A DNA stretch of 64,000 nucleotides from Flaccisagitta enflata (GCA_965153355.1 OZ231127.1:23994001-24058000), one strand, 5' to 3'; shown: positions 37,512 to 49,455, counted from the first letter of the stretch. Numbers and translations are program-made. The notes: generated by a model not told the origin, from the letters alone.

Positions 37512-38485
37512 TTATTTTGCCATTGAGTATACAACAATCAGCCTAGCATTCCGACCTTTCAATCGAAATGCAGAGTGCTGTTTTGCTGAATGGCTTTATT
37601 TTTTTCTTCATCCATTCACTAACAATTCGATATCGTTTTACTAGTGATTGAGAGGGAAAGAAAAAAGATATCAGACTGAATGAAAGAAAAGAAAAAGAAA
37701 GAAGAACAGAAAGAAAGAGCGAAAAAGAGAGAAAGAAAAACAGAAAGATAATAGTCGTAAAAGCGTTAGATGGTCAGCGATACCCGTGCCCTGCTTAAGT
37801 AGGTTGTGGTTGAAGTTGAGCGGGTCGATGACCTATGCTTTCACACACATGGGGAATTTTCTCCTTCTCCTTCTTCTCCTCCTTCTCCACACCCCCTTCC
37901 CCCCAGCCTCCAGGCCCATATCTCAGCCTGGAGGCCTTCATCCGAGCCTCGAGGCCAGGCCTCTTGATTGTTCTTTTCTGCCGACAAGCAAAAACTTTCC
38001 TCTGAGCGCTGCTGATTTAGCTCGAGGGTGGGGGGTTAGTGGCTTATGGAAGGTGTTTACTTTTCATTGCTGATACCCCTGGTTAGTCAATTTGGGCCTG
38101 GCCACCACCCCCAAATCCCCATCAAACTAAGATGGCTCTCATCTGCACCATAATGTCAACAAACTGGCAGAATTGACATTTCACCAATTTTTGTTTTTTT
38201 TCATTTATTGTATCATCAATATCCATTTTCTGGCGGGTGGCTTAATGAAACACATGATGATGTTGATAATTTTTACATGCAATTAAGATTTTACGTTTTT
38301 CATTTCACAGCATAAAGGACTAAGTTGTAATGATAGCTTTAATTCAAACTCAAAGTTTTCCGAATCAACTAAGTTATGCGAGAGCAGTAATCGTAATATT
38401 ACAATATGCAAATGATATCAATACTGACTGCAATTACCATCATCTCCATTTCGACCTTCTCCTTCTTCTTCTGTTTCTATTCATG
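37512..38485. mobile_element. partial minisatellite-core element and flanks
   Basis: GATGGTCAGCGATACCCGTG at about 37770 is the inverse of the usual end. GATGACCTATGCTTTCACAC, a CTCCTTCTTCTC leader and a few CCTCCAGGCCCATATCTCAG units follow to about 37960. The remainder has no recognised feature. Confidence 0.5.
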
Positions 38486-38489
38486 CTTT

Positions 38490-38555
38490 TTCCTTCTTCT
38501 TCTTCTTCTTCTTCTTCTTCTTCTTCTTCTTCTTCTTCTTCTTCTTCTTCTTCTA
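38490..38555. repeat. (TTC)n microsatellite
   Basis: About 22 TTC units. Confidence 0.95.
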
Positions 38556-38619
38556 TCGTTGGGACTTGCCGACATCTCTCTTTCCCTGCCGAGAAGCGGC
38601 GCTGCTCGCTGCTCCAAAA

Positions 38620-38900
38620 TCTAGAGGCCTGCTCGAGGCCCAGATCCCAGTCTTGAGGCCCAAATCCCTAGAGACTGGAATTTGGGCCTTGGGTATGGGA
38701 TTTGGGCCTTGAGGGTGGGATTTGGGCCTCAAGACTGAGATTTGGGCCTCGAGGCTGGGATGAGGGCCTCCTGGCTGAGATATGGGCCTGGAGGCTGGGG
38801 GGAGGGGGGGTACGAAGAAGGAGGAAAAGAAGGAGAAGGAGAAAATTCCCCGTATGTGTCAAAGCAAAGGTCATCGACCCCTTCGCTGCCCAAAAAGGAT
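38620..38900 (-). mobile_element. minisatellite-core element, reverse copy
   Basis: Units on the theme of GGGATTTGGGCCTTGAGGCT (about 38660-38800), a GAAGGAGGAAAAGAAGGAG leader, and GTCATCGACCCC at about 38870. This is the inverse of the copy at 37.8 kb. Confidence 0.6.
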
Positions 38901-40674
38901 GGCAGATTTGAAGAGAGGCGCCAAAAGAAACCGACAGAAACAGACAAAAAGATAGGCAAACGATCTGGAATATGGAGCTCATGGTGTATCTGTCACTGAA
39001 AGTGAAACTAACTTAGTAAAATCTTTGTTCCCTTAAAACTTTTTTACAGCAAATTTCCTGACGGTCTGCGGTTCCCCACGCCTCCAGTGATGATAATTCT
39101 TAGTTCTTTTGCGCCATTAAGCGGAGCAAGACCATAATTAACAAAATGTGACTCTTTGCATTGCCATTGGTACATTAAACTCTGCTGTGTTAAGAAAATA
39201 AGCACCGAAGCTAGTGAAGAATTTGCGTCTCTAAGTTTGCCCATCCGGGACAGTTCCCTATCGGGCAAGTGTAGCCAATGGAAGATGATTGATGCTGAAA
39301 CACAAGGACAGAAGAAAAACTAAGTCGAAGAAAAGTAGGGAAGTGGATTAGATAAAGAGAAAAAAGAAACTGAGATAAAGAAGGCGTTTTGTGTGAAGTC
39401 GATTGTGATCCGCCATTACGGGGGCATTAGCTAAGTCGACTTGGAGAGTTGACTCGCTGACACCATTAGTACGGGAAGAAATAGGGATACTTGGAGAATG
39501 TGTGGAGTGGAGTTGGGCACCATGAGGAGTTTTGAGGGCGTTTGTAGATATAGGAGAAGGGGTAAGCTACGGATAGTGGGAGAGGATATGGTGGCAAATA
39601 AACTAATAAAGCAATGTTTTGGATCAGCAAGCGGACAGATGGACATAAGGACGGACAGAGGCAAAAACAGAAAAAAATGACACGGTTGTGTGTAACCGGA
39701 AGACATCGTCAAACGATGAGGCAGTGGGAAAATTAATTGGAATTCACTTCTCGAAACTGGTATTTGGGATCATTTTGTCGTGTACTGGATACCCAGTTTC
39801 CGATCTGTCTTCATGTTCAAAACATTAACCGTCGTTTCGCAATTTCAAAAACTTTCCCTGGCCGTTAACAAAACCTTTGTAAAACGGGTTTTGAATTTTG
39901 TTCAACTTTCAAGCCGATTCTTAAAACTGAAACTAACTGCATTCCTCTCTGAAGTTTTCAACAAGTCAAGTCAAGTCAAGTCAATTCAAGTCAAGTCAAG
40001 TCAATTTCCCCTTCTTTCCTCTTCAACTTTGATTTACGGTAAGAATCGAAATCGATTGTTCCCATATGGTAAGAATCAGCATCATCATAATCAATCATTA
40101 TTTTCATCATCATAATTCATAATATTCATAATTCATAATATCATCATAATTCATAATCATAATTCATTATCCAACTCCATCATTAATGATTCATCAGCCT
40201 CATGCCTGCAATCTGTCCCCACAGGCTCGTCTGTAATTGGATGGTCGAAAATTGAAGAAGAAGTAAAAGAAGCTAAACATTATGTTCGCTTTCGAAAGAC
40301 GTTTTCCGCTTTTACGTCTCAAGCTCAAACTAATCCCCTCCCAACATAACCTCATCTTTGCACGTCTCTAACGAAGGTCAAGCTCTCTCCGCGCTCAAGT
40401 TCATATCCATATGTCTCCTTGCTTCACCATCGCAATCGATAGCTCATGTTCGTTACTTCGACAAAACTCCGCACTTCTCGAGATACCGGATTCGTCCCAC
40501 TTGACAGTTTTGGACGCTATCTCTTCCTGATTCGCCCAGGTGCGGCCAGGTTCCGCTTCCCCCACCACAATAAAAGACTCCCTCTCAACTCATTCTTCAG
40601 CATCATTCCTCTCCATTGTCTTCAGCTTAAACAATAAACAGCACCCCCGTCCTCTCTATCGCACGCCTTCCAAC
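38901..40674. other. non-coding upstream of the XK-related-like gene
   Basis: Nothing coding recognised. A small (AAGTC)n array lies at about 39964-40005 and ATAATTCATAAT repeats at about 40090-40170. A core promoter could lie near 40550-40640, but no TATA box is placed with confidence. Confidence 0.4.
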
Positions 40675-40679
40675 GATGG

Positions 40680-41690
40680 ATGAAACACGACCACCAACAG
40701 CTAGCAGATCGCTCGAACCAGATGGCCAATTTGGCCATGGATGAGACAGAGAGCCTTCTTACAACCGAAAACTCCTGCCCCACATCACTGTCAAGTACAC
40801 AATTAAGTGCATCCAACCAGAACCTTGACATGAGTATGGATGAGACTCATGGCTTTCTAGTAGCAGCAAGTTCAAGTCCAATGCTACTTTCAAGAGCAGA
40901 TTCATATGTTTCTAACGAAAGTGATGATTCAATTATAGATGAGACTCAGGTTCTTCTTGCCACTGAAAATTTTGATCCCAAATTGTTGTCGAGAGAACAT
41001 TCAAGTGCCTCCAACAAAAGCCGTGATGTGACAATGGATGAGATCAATGGCATCCCTGCCACAGAGAGCTCAAATGTCAGTTCATTGTTCAGGGCGAATT
41101 CAAGTGCCTCCAACAAAAACCGTGATATGACAATGGATGAGATCAATGGCATCCCTGCCACAGAGAGCTCAATTGTCAGATCATTGTCTAGGGCGAATTC
41201 AAGTGTCTCCGATAAAAGTCATCATTCAACAATGGATGAGACCCAAGAGTCTCTTGCTACTGAAAGCCCAAATCCCTTACCATTGCTAGGAGCAAATTCA
41301 TGGGGTTCAAGCAAAAGCTATGACTTGACAGTGGATGAGACTTATGGAACTCCTGCCGGGGAAAGCCTAAATTCCACATCATTGTCTAGAGCAAATTCAA
41401 GTTCCTCCAACAGAAGCCACAATTTGGCCATGGATGAGACCCAAGGCCTGGGTATTGAAGGCTTAAGTTACCGATTATCGCCAAGGGCAAAGTCAGGGTC
41501 TTCAAACCAAAGCGAAGAAATAACAGTGGAGGAAACCCACGGACTTCTTGCCACTGAAAGCCCAAATCCGAAATTACTGTCAAGATCAAATTCAAGTGCC
41601 TCAGACAAAAGCCATGATTTGGCCATGGATGAGCACCATGTCCTTCCTGACACAGCGGGCTCAAATCCCAGGATATTATATATATATATG
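40680..41690 (+). CDS. N-terminal segment: ten 33-residue tandem repeats
   Basis: Units on the theme of MDETHGLLATESPN, then LLSRANSSASNKS and DLA/T, spaced 96-102 bp apart (MDE or VDE at about 40738, 40837, 40936, 41035, 41131, 41230, 41329, 41428, 41527, 41623). Serine-rich and hydrophilic, so presumably cytosolic. An ATG at 40675 in another frame opens MDETRPP, which looks like the first half of another unit; a small indel there may have moved the start. Confidence 0.65.
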
Positions 41691-42107
41691 TATCAAGCGC
41701 AATTTCAGAATCCACAGCTGGGAGTAACAACAACGACAACGACGACAATGACGACAACAACGATGACGCCTATGACGACAACGACGATCAAGATGAGGAT
41801 GAAGGCGAGGGTCAAGACAAAGACAAAGACAAAGACATTAATTACAAAAAGAACGATAGTAAGAGCATTTGCCTAAACGACGACATCATCATCGATAACC
41901 ATAAATACAACAAAAACGCCAATTTCATCGCTAAAAATAAAGAAATCGAAAACAATACTGCTAAGGGTGAAGAAAGCAGTGTCCCAAGCAATAACAAGAA
42001 TTTGGTTATCACTGTTGCAAACATCGAGCACGGCAGATTGAATAATGAAAACTGCAACGAAGACATTTACGTAGACTCAGTTGGCATGCAAGGTGAACGA
42101 AACAACA

Positions 42108-42162
<55 letters not shown>

Positions 42163-42234
42163 AGGCGGCGACGACGACGACGACGACGAAGGCGGCGACG
42201 ACGACGACGAAGGCGGCGACGACGACGTCGACGA

Positions 42235-42277
<43 letters not shown>

Positions 42278-42283
42278 AACGAT

Positions 42284-42378
<95 letters not shown>

Positions 42379-42386
42379 CGAAAACG

Positions 42387-42465
<79 letters not shown>

Positions 42466-42473
42466 CGACAACG

Positions 42474-42531
<58 letters not shown>

Positions 42532-42946
42532 CGTTGACGAGGACGACGGTGTCGCTATCGACGACATCAACAGCGATGTAGGTCGCAGCAGAGGCGACGA
42601 CATCGATCTCGAAAGCGTTCATGTCTTATTGGATGACATTGAAGAAAACGATGATGATAAATCAGAGGCGACTTACCAACTCAAAGACGCGGCAGATGAC
42701 AAAGATGATATTAGGAATGATGATGACCGTATCCGAAAATACCGCAGCTTCAATCCATTTATGAAAATAGCAAACTCCCACCAACTTACTTCCCTTATTG
42801 CAAATTCTCGCATCCTCAAATGCTGCCAAACCACGTTCAACTCTAACACGTTTTTCTATGCATCGATCCTTTTCGCCATCGTCATGTACATCGTCGACAT
42901 TGTTTCCGACACTCATCTCGCGATTCGCTATTTCCTGGAGGGTCAT
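41690..42946 (+). CDS. middle segment: Asp/Asn tract and first membrane helices
   Basis: Open from about 41690 in the frame that continues to the TAA at 42947. It contains a DDN/DKD-rich part and then GAC arrays (Asp) and AAC arrays (Asn) at 42102-42533. DGVAIDDINSD and VLLDDIEEND follow, then the first helix FFYASILFAIVMYIVDIVSD and IRYFLEGH. Confidence 0.55.
42102..42533. repeat. (GAC)n then (AAC)n inside coding segment
   Basis: About 190 bp of GAC with GGC, GAA and GTC variants, then about 240 bp of AAC with GAC variants. The Asp/Asn frame is the one that continues into membrane helices. Confidence 0.95.
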
Positions 42947-42949
42947 TAA

Positions 42950-43336
42950 TGGTGGGGAAGTTGGACCACAACCTTCGTCGTTATTCCATGGACGATTTAT
43001 ATCGTTATCGCATTTGCGCGTTACGATAAGCGCAAAAATGCGCAAAAGCGTCGTTTATATCGCCTCGCAGCGCTTTTTAACCTTTTGCCAATCGCGATAC
43101 TCGCCAGCGCAGCAAAAGGAAGATGGGATGGACAATTCGAGTTCGCAAAAAAGAGAAACGTTTTCGCGAACAAAATGCGACTCATAGAAGTTGCTTTAGA
43201 GGCCTTTCCTCAAGCTTCATTACAACTCTACGTTGTCAGCCAATGCAATCGATTAGACTCTCTCCTTATCGTTTCCATCCTCTCCTCCATCTACTCCGTC
43301 GTCAGTGGTCTGAATAAGGGATATGTTGGAATTGAG
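42950..43336 (+). CDS. membrane segment after the TAA, same frame
   Basis: Directly after the TAA the same frame continues WWGSWTTTFVVIPWTIYIVI, then ARYDKRKNAQKRR, NLLPIAILAS and MRLIEVALEAFPQASLQLYV. Good hydrophobic periodicity and basic loops show that this was coding. The frame is lost around 43336-43414. Confidence 0.6.
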
Positions 43337-44037
43337 GGATTTCTCACCTCGTTCCTTGGCCATTTCTCAACTTCATCTCCTTCATTCCTCCGCTGGCGTT
43401 TTGGGCTTCCTTGAAAACTCACACGAACCCCGCGCTTTTTGCCCTCATCTCCTACTTCCTTTTCCAAATTGCATTCCCATTTCTAACATTTATTATTGTT
43501 GCGGAAGATACTCAGCAAGAATGTATCTTGCCCCTTGGATGCCTCCTCCATCTTCTTTTCCCATTCGCTGCATTTTGGATAGCCACGTGTTGGATCGTTT
43601 TTCTCGCGCCCTTTCTCGATCAATCTCAGGTCGATTTACTTCCGGCCTTCGTTTGGCCCAATACATCGACGCCTTTTCAAAAATGGATCGTCGAAGATCC
43701 GAGCTTTTTCAATCAATCTTGGGCTATCTGCAACGTGTCGTCTTCAGTTTCACCGTTACCATCAACACTGTCCTCAGCAATCTTCCCAATAATAAACGCA
43801 TCCTTCAACGGAAGTTTCGATCAGTCGTCCAATATCCACGAATCCATCACTATCACTGGCCTCATCACTTCCTTCGGAGCGTTTGAGTGCTGCTTGACCG
43901 ACTTTGCAGCGCATCTTTATATCTTCTTCAACGTTATGAATGGCTTGTCGCTTCTTTACATTGCCGTTCCTTTATTTAGCCTTTGTTGTGGTTGTTGTTG
44001 TTTATGTATTTGTTGTTGTTGTAGTTGTTGTCGTTAA
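43337..44037 (+). CDS. C-terminal membrane segment, shifted frame
   Basis: Opens near FLNFISFIPPLAFWASL and continues with ALFALISYFLFQIAFPFLTF and several more hydrophobic stretches. An Asn-rich loop has glycosylation sequons (NQS, NVS, NAS, NGS). It ends SLCCGCCCLCICCCCSCCR and TAA at 44035. The last 17 residues derive from a TGT array. Confidence 0.55.
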
Positions 44038-44040
44038 CCA

Positions 44041-44612
44041 GAATATTCGAGTTTTTTTACAGGACTTGATTTAGCAGGGTCGTATTACCGTGGTCTTGCC
44101 TCCATCGCAAAACCTTGGTTTTTCCCCCTTTTGTATTATTTTATGTACACAGGAAGATCACGCTTACTCTGTCTCAGTGGCGTGACCAAAAGGCGCTCGC
44201 CTCTGACTGCAAAGTTTGCAAGATCGCATCTAGGCAGTGGTAGTAATGCTCGGCATTCAGTGAGAGAGAGAAGGTGAATAAGTATTCATTTAAATTTTTG
44301 TTGTCGTTGTTTTTTTTTCTTTGTTTTGTTTTTGTTGTTGTTGTAGCCGTAATTGATGCAAATCCTTTTGTTTTTGTTTTTGTTTTTGTTTTGTTTTTTG
44401 TTTATTATCGGTGTTGCTGCTGTTGTTGATACCGTCGTTCTTGCTGTCAGTTTAGCTCACTCAAGCCCCACTGTCAAATTGACTAGTCAAGAATTTGGGC
44501 AAGAGGAACAGTTGAGAGATTGTTGATTTGGGTAAGGGAAGTGGTCTCAAAGACTCAATCTCCAGCGGTGTACTCGGTAGAATTTCCAATCACATGTGTA
44601 TAAATGCATCTA
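44041..44612. other. non-coding 3' flank
   Basis: TTTTTG and GTTGTT runs near 44335-44400. Nothing else recognised. Confidence 0.4.
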
Positions 44613-45211
44613 CACCGTCTTTAAATCGAAATGGCAAATTATAAACCTTTGTAGCTCCATAACTACTAGCACAAAAACCTTCAAATTTTCAGTGAATGTT
44701 GGAAACAACTGACCATTTTGTCATGTCCAAACTCATATTCTAATACTGAATAGTTTGGGGTCAGTAAAACAAACAAAATATGCCAAATTTTCAGGGCTGA
44801 ATCTTTTTTTCTGGTTTTTGTTTAGAAGACTTGTTTTTATCAAAAGAGAGATATCAAAAAAATTGTGCTAGAACTCCGGGGTTGGTCTCAAATAATAGGA
44901 AATTTTTCAGAGATTACACATTTACCTAAAAAATTGATAAAGGTTGGATATAAAGCTTGCTTAATCAGGAAAAAAGCAATAAAAGAAAAAAGATTCTTCC
45001 AAGTAAAGCTGGGACAAATTGATTTTTTCCATAAATTTGATAGCTTTTCAATGCTTTAATGACCCCCAACTTATTCAGTTGTAAAATCTGAGTTTTGGCA
45101 TAACAAAATGGTCAGTTGTTACCAACATTCATTGAAAATTTGAAGGCTTTGGGGCTAGTAGTTTTGGAGCTACAAAGGTTTACTATTTGCCATTTCGATT
45201 TAAAGACGGTG
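44613..45211. mobile_element. palindromic MITE, TA duplication
   Basis: 599 bp with ends CACCGTCTTTAAATCGAAAT on both sides (inverted), flanked by TA. The arms pair for about 165 bp (CCTTTGTAGCTCC, CCTTCAAATTTTCA, GACCATTTTGT). Confidence 0.85.
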
Positions 45212-45986
45212 TATCTCTATATCTCTTTTCCCCTGTGAACAGCGGTTATTTCATCCAAAGCATATGCCAAGCTTTTAAAAACGATTTACATGAAATATTT
45301 TCTAATGCATGAAGAAAATCCCTTTTCTGACCCTTAATGATAGAGACTGCATTAAGTAAATAGGACCCACAAGGGTTGCCAATGGTAATTCACTTATAAT
45401 ATGGGCAAGAATTCAATTTGCATGTTGCAGTTTGTAGTTAGTCATTTTTTTCATACTTTAACTGGTGATAGATAATGTTGGTAGTAAGCTGATTCAATTC
45501 CTACTGTTGTCCAGAATCTAGTGTTGTAATCGTTTTTCCTACACATTTATATTATTGATGAAATAACCTTTTTGCATATCTCACTTGTGCCACACCATTA
45601 AGTTTGTAAGGATAAGTTTATTCTTAAAGAGACATGGGCCAGTGCTTAAGTAAGCTACATAGTAGCCAGATCTGGATAGTAATTAAGGTATCTGAGATTT
45701 TCAAAAAATGATTTTGATGTAATTACTAATCTAGCTACTAATTGAAATCTTTTTGAATAGTCTTAGTTACTAACAAGCTATGTTGGCAACATTTCGTATT
45801 TTCTGTACTTTTACGTCATTTTGATAAAAAGGCTTTGTTTGAATCACCCTAACCTGTCCCCTGATATGGGACTGCACCAGCCCTGATCTTAGTGATTTTT
45901 TTCAGCGGGCCAGTCGGGCCCGCTCCCAGAAATTTTAGCGTGCCCGACAGAAAAACAGCGGGCCCGACAATACTACTGTCTTGCAC
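45212..45986. other. non-coding, nothing recognised
   Basis: AT-rich. GGCCAGTCGGGCCCGCTCCC near 45907 has an inverse relative near 46755 (GGGCCCGCGGGCCCGC), so the AC array and GA-rich block between may sit inside one element. Confidence 0.4.
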
Positions 45987-46088
<102 letters not shown>

Positions 46089-46439
46089 AGAGAAAAGGAA
46101 ACAGATAGTAAAGCAGTGAAAGGATAAGAATGTATACAAAAAACCAAGCGGAAAAAAGAAAGGAAGAAAACCAGTTGCCAAATGGCAAAATTTGGTCAGC
46201 GATACCAGGCTTGAGAGACCTGATTTGAAGCCTGAGAGGCCTGTGATGCCTGTTAAGGGGAGAGGGACAAACAAACAAAAGGAGAAAAAAACAAAGTCCT
46301 CCTGTTCGACAGGAGTTCGTACCTCTTGGGGCTGCTGCCAAAAAAAAACAATGGTTCCCGTAAAGAAATAAATAAATGGTTCCTACGTCAGACTCAAAGC
46401 CAGTCACAGACTGGGGTATCTGCTAGGGCACCAAAAAAT

Positions 46440-46738
46440 ATCCAATGAAAGAAAGTCAGGAAGACAGATAGGAAGACACAGGAAGAAAGAAAGACAGGAA
46501 GACAGACAGGAAGAAAGAAAGAAAAACTGGAAATAAATAGGAAGAAAGATAGGGACAGAAAGAAAAACAGGAAGAAAAAAAAGAAAGGGAAATAAAGAAA
46601 GAAAGAAAGTGAAAAAGAAAGAAAAAAAGAAAGAAAGAGAAAAAGAAAAAAAAATATAGGAAGAGCGGAAGAAAGACAGAAAGTAAGAAAGAAAAAGAAA
46701 GAAAGAAAGAAAGAAAAAGAGAGAAATAGAAAAAACAA
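46440..46738. repeat. degenerate GAAA/GGAAGACA purine block
   Basis: Purine-only on the plus strand for about 300 bp. Frames on the other strand give Phe/Leu/Ser runs without meaning. Confidence 0.85.
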
Positions 46739-46979
46739 ATTCCAAGTCTCTCTCGGGCCCGCGGGCCCGCTCTAAAATCAGGGCTGGTCACTGCACTTTT
46801 GTTTTGTATCACATATCCTTTGTACAAAGATCTTTTGTTTTTCTTAGCTTCCCCATCTCACTCGACAGGTATCACAGAATCTCGAGTCCTTGACTGTCTT
46901 TACTTTCTCGACTGTCTCTACATGCAAGAAAGAAGAAAAACAAGACCAACAATTATAAGTCGCGTGCAAGAGATACATT

Positions 46980-47185
46980 TAGAATGACTTAGAATGACTT
47001 AAAATGACTTAGAATGTCTTAGAATACCCTAAATTGATTCAAAATGACTTAAAGGAATAAAATTGATAAAAAGATGTAAAAGTGTGACCGACAGACCGAC
47101 AGACCGACAGACCGACAGACCGACGGACTGATCGACCAACCAACGGAGGGACAAAGTGGGGTGTAGAGTCGCTTCGTGTAGTGAG
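46980..47185. repeat. AGAATGACTT repeats, (GACAGACC)n and element fragment
   Basis: Decamer-like AGAATGACTT/AAAATGACTT units at 46980-47055, GACAGACC array at 47092-47125, then GTAGAGTCGCTTCGTGTAG, a CGCG-palindrome element remnant in reverse orientation. Confidence 0.7.
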
Positions 47186-47186
47186 C

Positions 47187-47573
47187 TTCCAGGTTGGGAT
47201 TTGAGCTTTGAGGTTGGGATTTGAGCTTCAGGACAGGGATTTGAGCTTGGAAGCTGGGATTTGTGCTTCGAGGATAGGATTAAAGCTTCAAGGCTGGGAT
47301 TTGTGCCTTGAGACTGGGATTTGAGCCTAAGGGCTGGGATTTGAGCCTCGAGGCTGGGATTTTAGCCTGGAGACTGAGATTTGAGCCTCAAGGCTGGGAT
47401 TTGAGCTTCAAAGCATGGATTTGAGCCTCGAAGCTAGGATTTGGGTCTCGAGACTAGGATTTGGGCCTCAAGGGGGGGGGACGGAGGAAGAGGAGGAGAA
47501 GAAGGAGAAGGAGGAGGAGAAAGTTCCCTATATTTGAAAGCATAGGTCATCGGCCCCTTTGGGGCCGCTGCCC
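47187..47573 (-). mobile_element. minisatellite-core element, reverse copy
   Basis: About 14 units on the theme of GGCTGGGATTTGAGCCTCGA, then a GGAGGAGAAGAAGGAG leader, AAAGCATAGGTCATCGGCCC and GGGGCCGCTGCCC at the end. Confidence 0.75.
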
Positions 47574-48218
47574 AAAAGGAGAAAAAAAGAATTAACCCGG
47601 CTGCGGCCCTACCCTACATTTGCGTAAGTTTTTGTGACGCTTTTTATTTTCTATAAGAATGTCATTTTTTTTTTTTTTTTTTTTTTTTTTGAAGCCTTTG
47701 AAAGAGATAGCTACTAATAAAATAACTACAATGTTCTTAATTTTTGAGCAATTACAAGCCTTGCGTTCTAATAAACTAGGTTCTTATAAGAAAATAAAAA
47801 GTGTAGTAGGGCACGTCTTAGTGGAACTCGTTCTGTGTTCATCCGTTTGCACGTTTGACTGTTCTTCGATACATTTCGTCTTCTTGTCCTCTGTCGCACC
47901 CCATGAAACCAAATTCTGGTTTGCTCATTTCTTATTTTTATTTTTTTCATTTTTTGTTCAATTTTTTTTTTTTTTTTGGCTCATTTTTATTTCATAGAAA
48001 TGGTATTTATGTCATAGTTTACCAACAGTGCGACATACTTTGACATATTTCAGATCACATTTAAAACCCTTGACTAAGACTAATACCACTATGATTTCTT
48101 ACCAGATACAGTCACCTTACCAGCGCAACGGCGACAATGTCGCTGGACAAGAAAAAAGCGTGTGATGTTAATCACCAATTGAATGAGTGAATGAAGGAAT
48201 GAAAATTTTTGAATTTCT
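47574..48218. other. non-coding; poly-T at 47666-47690
   Basis: Nothing coding recognised. Confidence 0.45.
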
Positions 48219-48359
48219 AGTCGCGGACACGCGACTCTACACCTTGCCGTGTCGGTCGGTCCATCGGTCCGTCCGAAACATTTTTGAATTGCAAGCGGAT
48301 TTTTGCATTATGGCTCCTGCCAAACCGTCCGCGACTGTCTTGCCGTGTATCCGCCCTTG
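48219..48359 (+). mobile_element. CGCG-palindrome element, short copy
   Basis: AGTCGCGGACACGCGACTC, a very short CCGT core (GGTCGGTCCATCGGTCCG), GTCCGCGACTGTC and an end CCGCCCTTG. Confidence 0.85.
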
Positions 48360-48389
48360 TTCATTTCTAAAGATGAATTATTGCCTTTG

Positions 48390-48660
48390 CGACTTTTCAG
48401 CCTTTAGGCTGCAACCCCAGCCACAAAGCTTCAAACCCAGCCTGGAGACCCCAATCTTGGCCCCACGGCTCCAATTTCAGCCTTGCGGCTCAAATCCAAG
48501 CATCATAACTCAAACCCAAGCCTTGAGGCCTAAATCCTAGCCTCGATGCTGAAAACCCAGCTTAGGTCATCGGCTCCTCTCACTTCCACATCTAACATAC
48601 ACTAACTTAGGGGCAATGGTTACCGCTGACCATCTGACGCTTTTTACGGCTATTCCCCCC
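48390..48660 (+). mobile_element. minisatellite-core element with CGCTGACCAT end
   Basis: About eight units on the theme of CCTTGAGGCCTAAATCCTAG, GTCATCGGCTCC, then GGGGCAATGGTTACCGCTGA and CCATCTGACGC. Confidence 0.65.
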
Positions 48661-49455
48661 TTTGATTTCCTTCCCCATTTCCAAACCCTTTGATTCCCCC
48701 CCCCCCACGGGGGGGGGAACTCAATAATGTACAGGCCTGGGTCCTAAAGGGGAAGAAGTCCTGTAGAACACAGGGGGAATCTGTCCGTCTATCCCGCTGT
48801 CTGAATATTTGTCCATTCATCCATCCATCTGCCTTTCTTCTAACTAGGATGCTGTAACACTCATTGAATAACATAGAAAATTAACCAAAAATGACATAAG
48901 GCAGTACATATGTGATCATATCATCGCCTTTCATTGGTACCCATGCCCTGCTTGAGTAGTTTGTTGGTTAAGTTGAGGGGGGAGCAGACCAGGATTTGTG
49001 TCTCAGGATTTGTGTCTCAGGATCTGGGTCTGTTTAGCCAAGATTTGGGTCTCTGAGGCCATGAGGCCGGAATCTAAGTCTCAGAGATCATTATCTTGGT
49101 CTCTGAGGCCAGGATTTTGTTCTCCGAGGCCAGGATGTTGGTCTCAAAGTCAGAATCTGAGTATCATGATGGACCTGGAGCGAGAATATCGGTTTTCTAG
49201 CCAGATTTCATCCCTTTTGCATGGATTTGGGCCATTCTGCTTGGATTCAGGCCATTTTGCTTGATTTGGGCGATATTGCTTGGATTTTGGCTATTTGGCA
49301 GAATTTGGGTCAGAAAAGGTCCCTAAGCAGACAAAGCTCTGAGGATTGGGCGGGGGGGGGGGCACAGACCGATATTGGGCGAACAGATTCCCCGTGTGTT
49401 CTAAAGGACGGAAATTCTCATCTTAGCTTTCTGTGTTTATCTATCTCCATCCCTT

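Larger units (their letters stand above)
40680..44037 (+). pseudogene. XK-related-like membrane protein gene, interrupted
   Basis: Likely a member of the XK/XKR family (plasma-membrane proteins, some of which scramble phospholipids). Clues are DTHLAIRYFLEGH before WW, and MRLIEVALEAFPQASLQLYV, matching the family's ExxPQLxLQLY motif, followed by SGLNKG. Three segments in three frames make up a product of about 1,100 residues: 33-residue repeats (frame from 40680), an Asp/Asn tract plus first helices (from about 41690), and C-terminal helices (from about 43337). Lesions are a frame change in a TA microsatellite near 41680, a TAA at 42947-42949 inside the membrane region, and a frame change near 43336. 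It ends in a Cys-rich tail encoded by a TGT array. Either a recent pseudogene or a gene with sequence errors; the family call is moderate. Confidence 0.6.

Noticed and set aside
41690-41708. A 19-base GT..AG micro-intron (GTATCAAGCGCAATTTCAG) explaining the frame change
   Set aside because: Removing it leads to the wrong frame and such tiny introns are not seen in the other genes here.
42947-42949. TAA read as a sense codon (genetic code change)
   Set aside because: Cystinosin ends naturally at TAA after EYEPI, and the same gene's repeats and membrane segments also change frame, so local damage or error is simpler.
43307-43336. A very short GT..AG intron restoring the XK-related-like frame
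   Set aside because: It would be under 35 bases, with no branch or pyrimidine signal; a frameshift is as likely.
43323-43886. 187-codon Arg/Ser/His-rich plus-strand frame
   Set aside because: It overlaps the membrane segment in another frame and lacks its hydrophobic pattern.
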